Positions 9,175 to 17,632 of a DNA stretch of 38,345 bases are shown here, piece by piece (within the stretch, counting starts at the first letter, position 1; each line of letters begins with the position of its first letter). The translations under genes were made by a program, and so were the position numbers. Source of the stretch: an uncultured Alphaproteobacteria bacterium. Lineage in GTDB: Bacteria; Pseudomonadota; Alphaproteobacteria; HIMB59; GCA-002718135. The stretch covers positions 1-38,345 of the forward strand of contig CACKQA010000003.1 in assembly GCA_902602135.1 (NCBI GenBank), given 5' to 3'. The notes beneath the pieces were generated by a model. It was not told where the DNA came from. It worked only from the letters and a program-made list of their open reading frames with translations, and made no database searches.

Positions 9175-10584
9175 TCATTCAGCCAAAACCCATGTGTCTT
9201 TCACACCGCCTCCTTGGCTAGAATTTACAACAAACGAACCTTCATTCATTGCAACTCTAGTTAAACCACCAGAACTTAATTGAGCCTGCTCTCCAATTAA
9301 ACAAAATGGACGTAAATCTACCCTTCTTCCCTCAACTTGATTTTTGATTAGTGTTGGTGAAAATGAAAGATCAAGTAAAGGTTGAGCTATATATCCTTTT
9401 GGATTTGTTGACAGTTTTGTTTTAAATTCATCTATAGAGGATTTAGAAGATTTTGGACCTATTAACATCCCATAACCTCCAGATCCATCAACCTCTTTTA
9501 CGACAAGTTCATTTATATTATCTAAAACATATTTTAATTCTTGTTCCTTTTCGCAATTCCATGTTTCAACATTATCTAAGATTGGTTGTTCACCTAAATA
9601 AAATTTTATCATCTCAGGCACATATATATAAATTGCTTTATCATCGGCTATACCTGCTCCAGGAGCTGAACAAATATTAACACCTCCGGTTCTATAAACA
9701 TCCATAATTCCTGGAATGCCAATTACAGATTGAGGATTAAAACAGAGAGGATCTAAAAAATCATCATCTATTCTTCTATAAACAACATCTACTCTCTTTG
9801 GGCCATCTACTGTTTTCATATAAAGGTATTTACCTTCGACAAATAGATCGGTTGATTCAACCATTTCAATACCCATTTGATCTGATAAAAAACTATGTTC
9901 GTAATAAGCACTATTCAATGGACCAGGTGTAAGTAATACGCATACAGGTTCTGGATTTTCGCATTTAATAGGAGCCAAGCTCATCAAAGTTTGTAAAAGT
10001 CTTGTAGGATAATCATCTATTGGCGTTACTCTATTGTTATGAAATAGATCAGGAAACATTCGCATCATTATTTCTCTATTTTCTAGCATGTAGGAAACAC
10101 CACTTGGCGTTCGACAATTATCTTCCAAAACAAAATACTCGTTTGGACCTGTTCTAACTAAATCAATACCAATTATAGGACTATAAATGTCTCTAGGAGG
10201 TGAAAAACCAAACATTGAAGGTTCAAAAGATTTTTTTTTGTAAATAATTTCTTTAGGAATTATATTGGCTTTTATTATTTCACCTTGATTATAAATATCA
10301 GCAAGAAACGCATTAAGTGCTTTAGCTCTTTGGATTACTCCTCTTTCTAGCCTTAACCATTCTGTATAAGTAAATATCCTTGGAATTAAATCAAACGGAA
10401 TAATTCTTTCTCTTGCAGTTTCGTTATTTGTAGAAAATGTAATTCCAATATTTCTAAAATGAGATTCAGCTTCAGCATTCTTTTCAAGAATAACTTTTGA
10501 AGTCATTTGATCCAACCAATCATTAATATTGTTATAATGTTTTCTTATAACTGACTCAGATTGATACATTTCATTAAACATCAA
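9175..10584 (-). CDS. Circularly permuted type 2 ATP-grasp protein; true start probably ATG at 10581
   Basis: GPNEYFVLEDNCRTPSGVSYMLENR, VCVLLTPGPLNSAYYEHSFL, VVKEVDGSGGYGMLIGP, LRPFCLIGE. Confidence 0.92.
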   Translation of the reverse strand: MMFNEMYQSESVIRKHYNNINDWLDQMTSKVILEKNAEAESHFRNIGITFSTNNETARERIIPFDLIPRIFTYTEWLRLERGVIQRAKALNAFLADIYNQGEIIKANIIPKEIIYKKKSFEPSMFGFSPPRDIYSPIIGIDLVRTGPNEYFVLEDNCRTPSGVSYMLENREIMMRMFPDLFHNNRVTPIDDYPTRLLQTLMSLAPIKCENPEPVCVLLTPGPLNSAYYEHSFLSDQMGIEMVESTDLFVEGKYLYMKTVDGPKRVDVVYRRIDDDFLDPLCFNPQSVIGIPGIMDVYRTGGVNICSAPGAGIADDKAIYIYVPEMIKFYLGEQPILDNVETWNCEKEQELKYVLDNINELVVKEVDGSGGYGMLIGPKSSKSSIDEFKTKLSTNPKGYIAQPLLDLSFSPTLIKNQVEGRRVDLRPFCLIGEQAQLSSGGLTRVAMNEGSFVVNSSQGGGVKDTWVLAE

Positions 10585-10709
10585 TGAGTAAACCTCTTGA
10601 GATTTGAATAGAATAATTTTTTATTATCTAACTTTTTAACCATAGTTATAACAAACCTTTCATATCCGTTACAATTCATGCTTAGCTATGGAAATTAATT
10701 ATAAGATCC

Positions 10710-10761
10710 GCGTTCCTTCGGCTTTAGCTTACTTCCGATCTGTTAATACAGATTGAACGAT
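10710..10761 (-). repeat. Unit 1 of a tandem structured element (possible three-way-junction RNA)
   Basis: Minus strand: ATCGTTCA-ATCTGTATTAACAGAT-CGGAAGTA-AGCTAAAGCC-GAAGGAACGC. Shares linkers with unit 2 but has a different hairpin stem. Confidence 0.75.
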
Positions 10762-10775
10762 TTAATAACTTGCAT

Positions 10776-10828
10776 GCGTTCCTTCAACTTTCGTTTACTT
10801 CCGTTTTGAATTATTCAAAATGAACGAT
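10776..10828 (-). repeat. Unit 2 of a tandem structured element (possible three-way-junction RNA)
   Basis: Minus strand: ATCGTTCA-TTTTGAATAATTCAAAA-CGGAAGTA-AACGAAAGTT-GAAGGAACGC. Outer CGTTC/GAACG stem, 7-bp hairpin, short AAC-GAAA-GTT hairpin. Confidence 0.75.
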
Positions 10829-10930
10829 GAATTTTTAATAATAAAATTTATTTATTTTTAAAAATGAATTTCATACTTATTTGATATGCGTTTTTTGCAT
10901 ATACAAAATAATATTGAATTACTTACGCTT

Positions 10931-11638
10931 TTAATAGTCTTTTATCGATCTAAGAAAACAAATATAAATAAAATAACCCGTACAAATTAGCCATATTAAA
11001 AGAACAATTGTATCATTTATAATTAAGTTTATTTCTGATTTTGTTACTAATCGTAGTGTTGTTGCTGCCCAAACAACAGTAAAAAAAATCGTTAAATTTC
11101 TAAATGATTTTACTCTTAGTGGATGAACAAACTTCCATGGAACGAATGTCAATACTGATAGAACAATTATCACAATTAAGTTTATCCATTCATTTGTATT
11201 TAATATAAAGAAATATAAAACCACAACATTCCAGACTGCAGGAAAACCTTGGAAATAATAATCATCCGTTTTCATATTCACATTGATAAAAGTGTACAAA
11301 GAAACTCCAAATATAAGAGCAGGCATAATCATTTCAAAACCTGATGGTACCATCTGAAACCAGTAAATCATTAAAGCTGGGTTAATAACGTAATTCAGAT
11401 AATCAATAATGGAATCTAAAATAATTCCATCTAGATTTGGCGCCTTTTCCTCAACACCAACCTTCCTGGCTAAAGTTCCATCAACTCCATCTACAAGTAA
11501 GGCCATACCAAGCCATAAAAAACTACCTACTTGATCATTATTTAATATTGATATTAAGGCAAGAAAACCAAGTATAGCTCCAGAACCAGTGAAGGCATGC
11601 ACACCCCATGCGGATATTTGATCTTTATCAACTTTCAT
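10931..11638 (-). CDS. pcs: Phosphatidylcholine synthase (CDP-alcohol phosphatidyltransferase)
   Basis: DGVDGTLARKVGVEEKAPNLDGIILDSIID matches the CDP-alcohol phosphatidyltransferase signature; WGVHAFTGSGA N-terminus is typical of Pcs. Confidence 0.88.
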   Translation of the reverse strand: MKVDKDQISAWGVHAFTGSGAILGFLALISILNNDQVGSFLWLGMALLVDGVDGTLARKVGVEEKAPNLDGIILDSIIDYLNYVINPALMIYWFQMVPSGFEMIMPALIFGVSLYTFINVNMKTDDYYFQGFPAVWNVVVLYFFILNTNEWINLIVIIVLSVLTFVPWKFVHPLRVKSFRNLTIFFTVVWAATTLRLVTKSEINLIINDTIVLLIWLICTGYFIYICFLRSIKDY

Positions 11639-11734
11639 AAATGTTTTTGGTCTTTATCATTAAAATAAAAGAAAATAAAATTTTTGAAAAAAGAGTAGAA
11701 AAATTAAGGTTTTAAGGGATTTTTTAAATTATAT

Positions 11735-12112
11735 TTATAACAAGTTTATAATATCACTATCTCCTTCAGCAAAATTATAATTTTTAAAATCATTTTTTGT
11801 AACCCAAGCAGAATTCTCGTGTTCATTCAAAATAATTTCACCATTAACATGAGAGCATATAAAATAATGTAATTTCACATTTATTTTGTCATCTTGATAA
11901 TTTTCTTCACCTAATTTGTTTTTTATATTTATTTCTATATTAAGTTCTTCTTTTATTTCTCTTTTTAATGCTATGTCAAAAGTTTCCCCTTTTTCCACTT
12001 TTCCACCTGGAAACTCCCAACTTAATCCCATATGTTTATTTCTATTTCTTTGCGCAATAAAATATTTGCCATTTTTTACTATTATTGCTGCAACAACATC
12101 GAATTTATCCAT
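11735..12112 (-). CDS. mutT: NUDIX hydrolase, MutT-like 8-oxo-dGTP diphosphatase
   Basis: Nudix box GGKVEKGETFDIALKREIKEELNIEI. Confidence 0.88.
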   Translation of the reverse strand: MDKFDVVAAIIVKNGKYFIAQRNRNKHMGLSWEFPGGKVEKGETFDIALKREIKEELNIEINIKNKLGEENYQDDKINVKLHYFICSHVNGEIILNEHENSAWVTKNDFKNYNFAEGDSDIINLL

Positions 12113-13590
12113 TAATTGGTATTATCAATAATAAACTGATTTGCTTTTTTTATAATATGATTTTTTCTCTCTGTATTCATTTTATCATAGATATTAACCA
12201 TCATATTTAAACGTGGATTAGATTGAAAAAATTTTCTATTTTTATTAATAAAACGCCAATACAATCCATCCATAACATCATTCCAATTACCTTTTTTAAA
12301 ATTCATCATTTTCATAAAATAACTTGAACCACAAATATATGGTTTGGTACTAAATATACCTCCATCACTAAATAATCCCATACCATAAACATTAGGTGAC
12401 ATTACCCAATCAGAACTATCTACAAACATTTCCATGAACCAATTATAAACTTCATTGGGTTTAATTTCACATAAGTTCATAATGTTACATAAAACCATTA
12501 ACCTCTCAATGTGATGTGTGTAACCATATTTTTGAGCATTTTTAATTGAGTGATCTAAAGGATCTAATCCGGTTGTACCGTCATACCATTTTTTAGTAAG
12601 GGAATTTTTATGTTGAAAGAAATTATTTTCTTCTAATTGTTGATCATAATTTTGGTAAATTCCCCTAATGAATTCTCTCCATCCAATAATTTGCCTAATA
12701 TAACCTTCGTAAGAATTAATTTTAATTCTATTTTCAACTTTTCTTATCCTCTCAATAATTAGATCTGGTGTTAATAAACCTAAATTAATCATGGGGCTTA
12801 GAACACTATGAAATAAAAAGTTATTATTAGTATCAACAGCATCTTCGTAATCACCAAATAAATTAAATTTTTTAATAATAAAATAATCTAACCATTTAAC
12901 TGCATCATCATAAGTTGTAGGTAGCCAAAAATTATCAACTTGGCCAGGGTGATTTTTAAAAATTGTGTTTATTTGTTGTTTTAAAGCTTTTGTATGCTTT
13001 GTTTCTTTTGCAGTAATCATTTCTGGAATTTTAATATCTTTAGGGAGTTTTTTTCTGTTATCTTCATCAAAGCTCCATTTTCCACCCTTGGGCTTATTAT
13101 TTTCCATCAAAATATCTATTTTTGCACGGGCAATTTTATAAAAATTTGCCATAAAGGGTTTTTTTGTTTTACTTAAATAATTTTTAAATTCATCTCTTGA
13201 ATTTAAAAACATGGGTGATTGTATAAAAGTTAATTTAATTTTATTTTTTTTACATAAGGTGCTTATTTTTTTTTCAAAAAATTTATCTTCAATTTCAAAA
13301 GAAATTAATTCTTCAAATTTATTTTTTTTTATAAAATTTTCTAATTTTTTTTTGTAGGATATTTTAAAATCCTTTTTTAAATCAATATAATTTACTTGAA
13401 ATTTATTTTTTTTTAGTTCATCAGCATAAGATCTCATTGATGACAGAAAAAGAATGAGTTTTAATTTATGATGTTTTTGAAAAGTACAAAGATCAAAACT
13501 TTCACACATAAAAATAGTTGAGTCTTTATATTTTCTTAGGTGTTTATGCGGAAATAATTGATTTCCAAGAATTAAAAATACACTTTTCAT
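12112..13590 (-). CDS. Cryptochrome/photolyase family protein (PhrB/FeS-BCP-like lineage)
   Basis: LILGNQLFPHH-like start, YGYTHHIERLMVLCNIMNLCEI, SPNVYGMGLFSDGGIFSTKPYICGSSYF, DGLYWRFI. Confidence 0.87.
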   Translation of the reverse strand: MKSVFLILGNQLFPHKHLRKYKDSTIFMCESFDLCTFQKHHKLKLILFLSSMRSYADELKKNKFQVNYIDLKKDFKISYKKKLENFIKKNKFEELISFEIEDKFFEKKISTLCKKNKIKLTFIQSPMFLNSRDEFKNYLSKTKKPFMANFYKIARAKIDILMENNKPKGGKWSFDEDNRKKLPKDIKIPEMITAKETKHTKALKQQINTIFKNHPGQVDNFWLPTTYDDAVKWLDYFIIKKFNLFGDYEDAVDTNNNFLFHSVLSPMINLGLLTPDLIIERIRKVENRIKINSYEGYIRQIIGWREFIRGIYQNYDQQLEENNFFQHKNSLTKKWYDGTTGLDPLDHSIKNAQKYGYTHHIERLMVLCNIMNLCEIKPNEVYNWFMEMFVDSSDWVMSPNVYGMGLFSDGGIFSTKPYICGSSYFMKMMNFKKGNWNDVMDGLYWRFINKNRKFFQSNPRLNMMVNIYDKMNTERKNHIIKKANQFIIDNTN

Positions 13591-13686
13591 CAGTATTTAA
13601 ATAGTAAGTTATTATAAAATTTATATGATTTATTAAAATTAATTGCTTATTTTAGACAATTTTTAACTATAATAATTGATAAATTA

Positions 13687-14196
13687 ATGACCAAATTAGT
13701 AAATTTATTTGTAATTCCGCTTATAATTAGTTTTGCACTAATCTCTTGTAATACAACATCTCCAAATAAGGTAAAAAAATCTGATGCACAAAAAGTAACT
13801 AATATTGAATATGGAACAATTAAAACCTCTCTTCCAGTAAAAATTGAAGGTGAAAGTGATTGGATTGGAGCAACTGCTGGAGCAATGATAGGAGGTCTTT
13901 TAGCATCTCAAATATGTGGAGAAGAAGAAATATTAGGAACAAAGTGTCAAGATATAGCAATAGTATATGGAACTATTGGAGGAGCTGCTATGGGCTCTGT
14001 AATACAAGCTAAAATTGGCAATCATGATGGCTTCCAATATATAGTGAATATTGATGAATGTGGTAATAACACTTCTAATTGTAAAAATGATCAAGAAAAG
14101 GCTTTTGTACAAGGAGATAATAATGCCCTTCCGAATGGGCAAAGAGTTGTAATTATTTACGGTGATGTAATAAGAGTTATGCCTTATGAAGAATAA
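13687..14196 (+). CDS. Glycine-zipper outer membrane lipoprotein (SlyB-like)
   Basis: Lipobox ALISC; GATAGAMIGGLLASQI...YGTIGGAAMGSVI glycine-zipper segments. Confidence 0.75.
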   Translation: MTKLVNLFVIPLIISFALISCNTTSPNKVKKSDAQKVTNIEYGTIKTSLPVKIEGESDWIGATAGAMIGGLLASQICGEEEILGTKCQDIAIVYGTIGGAAMGSVIQAKIGNHDGFQYIVNIDECGNNTSNCKNDQEKAFVQGDNNALPNGQRVVIIYGDVIRVMPYEE

Positions 14197-15043
14197 TTTA
14201 GTAAAATTAATTTTTAGTATTTTTTTATTATTACCATTTCACCTGAATGCAGAATTAATATTTGAAGATAATTTTCCAAAAGATATGCAAGGTATTTGGA
14301 GTGATGATTGTGACGCAGAATATCAAGTATTTATAATATCAAATAATACAAGTATGTGGATTGACGAGACATATGTTGGCTTTAATGTGTCCAAAACCTC
14401 AAAGGTACAAGATTGGTCAGCTTATAAATGGGGAGAATTAGATGGAAGTTATTATTATTTTTTAAAAAAAGATGGTGATAATTTACTTGAAGTTACTGCT
14501 CCTGACGGTTGGGATGGTATAGATTATTCTTTTTTAAATTCATCAGAGTATTCTGTTTATGAAAAATGTGAATCAATCCCTAGTGTCTATCAAATTATTT
14601 ATGGAGAAATTATTAACTTAATGAATTCTCAATTAATTGAAACATGTAATAATGATAGCAATCCCGCAAATTGTATTAATGAAACTTTTTCATTTTTAGA
14701 TGTATCACAAGATGATGAATTATCTGTAGCAGAATTAACACGTGCAGCAAGAATAGCTATTTATTTTACCTTTATTGACAAAAGACAAGACGAAGACAGA
14801 GAAATAGGATTTGCAACTTATACAACTACATCTCTAATATTTCCTACATTATCAAAAATATTAATTGGGAATTATGATTATGATAATTCAAATACAATTT
14901 CTTTAAAAGAAATTTATACGGATCGTATTGATACGTTAGACTATCAAAATTTATTTAAAGAAAATTTAAAAGGACTAAATCCAGAAGAGTTAAGACGATT
15001 AATTGAAAACTTAGATTTCCTAAAATCATTAATGCTAAATTAA
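14186..15043 (+). CDS. Secreted EF-hand-containing protein
   Basis: Signal peptide MKNNLVKLIFSIFLLLPFHLNA; EF-hand-like loops DVSQDDELSVAE and DYDNSNTISLKE. Confidence 0.7.
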   Translation: MKNNLVKLIFSIFLLLPFHLNAELIFEDNFPKDMQGIWSDDCDAEYQVFIISNNTSMWIDETYVGFNVSKTSKVQDWSAYKWGELDGSYYYFLKKDGDNLLEVTAPDGWDGIDYSFLNSSEYSVYEKCESIPSVYQIIYGEIINLMNSQLIETCNNDSNPANCINETFSFLDVSQDDELSVAELTRAARIAIYFTFIDKRQDEDREIGFATYTTTSLIFPTLSKILIGNYDYDNSNTISLKEIYTDRIDTLDYQNLFKENLKGLNPEELRRLIENLDFLKSLMLN

Positions 15044-15087
15044 TTTAGTGTCTTGACTTTTAAGTATAATTTTAATTATAAATAGAT

Positions 15088-15171
15088 ATGAACAAAAGAA
15101 ATTTATACGCGGCTATTGCGATAGTATTTATCTTCGCTGCTTTAAATTTAACTATATATTTTTTCTATTAA
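15088..15171 (+). CDS. 27-aa single-TM peptide MNKRNLYAAIAIVFIFAALNLTIYFFY
   Basis: ATG...TAA, K/R at N-terminus then one hydrophobic helix; not in the ORF track because of size. Confidence 0.45.
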   Translation: MNKRNLYAAIAIVFIFAALNLTIYFFY

Positions 15172-15174
15172 ATT

Positions 15175-15378
15175 ATGGTTATCAGAAGAAAATCTAGTAT
15201 TTATAAAAAATTGTATGAAATTAATGGTCAAAAAATGATGTTTGGTCACGATAATATACATTTCAAAACAATAAACTTACCTGCAAAACAGAGATACAAA
15301 AATCTATGTAGTAAATTTGGTTTAAAAAAAATTAAATCTTCAGTTAAAAAAAATTTTCAAATAATAAATATTAATTAA
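15175..15378 (+). CDS. Small basic hypothetical protein (67 aa)
   Basis: ORF lies directly between the 27-aa ORF and the FAD oxidoreductase, abutting both. Confidence 0.5.
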   Translation: MVIRRKSSIYKKLYEINGQKMMFGHDNIHFKTINLPAKQRYKNLCSKFGLKKIKSSVKKNFQIININ

Positions 15379-16356
15379 GTGAAAAATATTGCAATAATTG
15401 GAGCTGGGATGACTGGCTTGTCTCTTGCTTATAATCTTCAAGAACATAATATTTATATTTTTGATAAATCATGGAGACCAGGAGGAAGAGTCTCTACTAG
15501 AAAGCATGATAATTATCTTTTTGATCATGGCGCACATTATTTATCGACAAATCATTCTGTAAATCAATTAAATGAAGTAGTAACTAAATATAACTTGGGA
15601 CAAATAATAGAAATAGATTTTGCAACAGATTATTTAAAAAATAAAAAAACTAGAAAAAAAATTATTATTGGTCAAAATGGAATGAATTCTATTCCAAAGT
15701 CTATTTTTGATAATATTAAAGTAAATAGTTATTTAAATTCAAAAATAATTAAAATTTCAAAAAATAGTAATGATCTCTTCTCACTATTTTCTGAAAAGGA
15801 AGAAATTAAAGATTTTGATTATGTTTTAATTTGTATACCTTATTTACAATCAAAAGAACTTTCAAAAGATTTAATTGATTTTACTCAAATTGTTAACGAG
15901 CCATCTTATGACCCCATACATACTGTAATGTTAAGCTATAAGGATAATAATAACATTAATGTTAAAGCTGGATTAAATCTTCATAAAGATATTAGTTTCT
16001 TTATGAATCAAAATATTAAATTTAAAGAATTATCCCATGATTGTTGGGTATTAAATATGAGTTCTGAATATACGAATAACAATATTAACATTGATAAATC
16101 TGATCTAGAAAAATACGCTCAATCAATATTTGAAAAAACATTTGGTATAAAAAATGAGATAAGATTTATTAAATCACACAGATGGCTATATGCACAAACA
16201 AAAGTAAGTTATAATAGTATTTCAAAAAAAAATTGGATTAATTCTAAGGATAATAAAATATTTTTAAGTGGAGACTGGGTTCTAGGAAAAAGTCTAAGCG
16301 ATGCCTGGGATGCAGGTGAAAAATTATCACATTATATTAAGATTTTATCAATTTAA
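15379..16356 (+). CDS. FAD/NAD(P)-dependent amine oxidoreductase, renalase-like
   Basis: IAIIGAGMTGLSLAYNL dinucleotide-binding motif, RPGGRVSTRK, C-terminal FLSGDWVLGKSLSDAWDAGEKL. Confidence 0.85.
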   Translation: MKNIAIIGAGMTGLSLAYNLQEHNIYIFDKSWRPGGRVSTRKHDNYLFDHGAHYLSTNHSVNQLNEVVTKYNLGQIIEIDFATDYLKNKKTRKKIIIGQNGMNSIPKSIFDNIKVNSYLNSKIIKISKNSNDLFSLFSEKEEIKDFDYVLICIPYLQSKELSKDLIDFTQIVNEPSYDPIHTVMLSYKDNNNINVKAGLNLHKDISFFMNQNIKFKELSHDCWVLNMSSEYTNNNINIDKSDLEKYAQSIFEKTFGIKNEIRFIKSHRWLYAQTKVSYNSISKKNWINSKDNKIFLSGDWVLGKSLSDAWDAGEKLSHYIKILSI

Positions 16357-16358
16357 TA

Positions 16359-17549
16359 TTAATTATTAAAATATCTTTTAATATTTTTAGCTGCCTGTCT
16401 TATTCTTTGAGTATTTTCTACTAGACCAATACGAACAAATCCCTCGCCTCCTTTTCCAAAAGCTAAACCAGGAGCTACTGCAACGTCGGCATTTATCATT
16501 AAATTTTTGGCAAACTTCATAGAACCCATTTTTTTATATTTTTTTGGTAAAGGAGCCCATACAAACATTGATGCTTCAGGCTCTGGAATTTTATCCCAAC
16601 CAGCCCTTTCAAAAGATTCAATTAAAACATCTCTTCTTTTTTTATAAATCTCTCTTATTTCTTCTACACATCTTTGAGATCCATTTAAAGCTGCAGTGGC
16701 TGCTACTTGCACAGGAGTAAAAGCACCATAGTCTACATAAGATTTAATTTTTGTTAATGCTTCAATTAATGTTTTGTTTCCAACAGCAAAACCTATTCTC
16801 CATCCTGCCATTGCATAAGTTTTAGATAAAGTCGTAAATTCAACAGCTATGTTCTTAGCTCCATTAACTTCTAATATTGATGGAGGTGGATATTTACCAA
16901 AATAAATTTCAGAATAAGCTAAATCAGATAAAATATAAACTTGATATTTTTTTGCAATTTTTACTAATTCTTTATAAAAATGTAAATCTACTATTTGAGC
17001 TGTTGGATTAGAAGGAAAAGAAACAATAATAACTTTTATTGAAGAGTATTTTTTTAAATTATTAACAATATTTGATAAAAATTTGTTTCTATCGAATTGT
17101 CCATTATAAAATGTTCTTAAAGGTGTTAATTTTGCTCCGGCAATCATAAAACCATATGGATGAACAGGGTATGATGGATCAGGGCATAATATCCTGTCTC
17201 CTCTTGAAGTTATAGCTTGTGCTAAATTTGCTAAACCTTCCTTTGAACCAATTGTTACTATAATTTCACTTGATGGATTTAGATCAACATTAAATCGTTT
17301 TTTATAATATTTAGCTTGAGCTTTTCTTAATCCATTAATGCCTTTTGAAACTGAATAACGTCCAACACCTGGTTTATCTACAACTTCTTTTAATTTCTGT
17401 CTTATGTGAAGAGGTGTTGGCATATCAGGATTGCCCATGCCAAAATCAATAATATCCCTACCTTCTGATCTCAGTTTCATTTTTAATGAATTTATCTCCC
17501 CAAATATATATGGGGGAAGTCTATTAATTCTTTCAAATTTAGATTTCAC
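16359..17549 (-). CDS. PLP-dependent class I/II aminotransferase (AlaC / LL-DAP aminotransferase-like)
   Basis: DFGMGNPDMPTP, SFPSNPTA, TTLSKTYAMAGWRIGF (PLP lysine), GFVRIGLV. Confidence 0.88.
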   Translation of the reverse strand: MKSKFERINRLPPYIFGEINSLKMKLRSEGRDIIDFGMGNPDMPTPLHIRQKLKEVVDKPGVGRYSVSKGINGLRKAQAKYYKKRFNVDLNPSSEIIVTIGSKEGLANLAQAITSRGDRILCPDPSYPVHPYGFMIAGAKLTPLRTFYNGQFDRNKFLSNIVNNLKKYSSIKVIIVSFPSNPTAQIVDLHFYKELVKIAKKYQVYILSDLAYSEIYFGKYPPPSILEVNGAKNIAVEFTTLSKTYAMAGWRIGFAVGNKTLIEALTKIKSYVDYGAFTPVQVAATAALNGSQRCVEEIREIYKKRRDVLIESFERAGWDKIPEPEASMFVWAPLPKKYKKMGSMKFAKNLMINADVAVAPGLAFGKGGEGFVRIGLVENTQRIRQAAKNIKRYFNN

Positions 17550-17632
17550 TTTTTAAGCAATAATTAATTATTGATAATAATACTAGTTTAAATAAAATTG
17601 ATTTTTAATAATATTATTCCTATTTTTATATT

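Noticed and set aside
9453-9680. 75-aa plus-strand ORF
   Set aside because: Antisense to the ATP-grasp gene.
10710-10828. Tandem units as a CRISPR array or integron attC sites
   Set aside because: Only two units, internal hairpins instead of unique spacers, no cas or integrase genes, and no GTTRRRY-type attC core pattern.
10884-10902. ATATGC-GTTTTTT-GCATAT hairpin as pcs terminator
   Set aside because: On the minus strand the stem is not followed by a U-tract; AT-rich 6-bp stem could be chance.
11916-12131. 71-aa plus-strand ORF
   Set aside because: Antisense to the NUDIX gene.
12994-13176. 60-aa plus-strand ORF
   Set aside because: Antisense to the photolyase-like gene.
13933-14142. 69-aa minus-strand ORF
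   Set aside because: Antisense to the lipoprotein gene.
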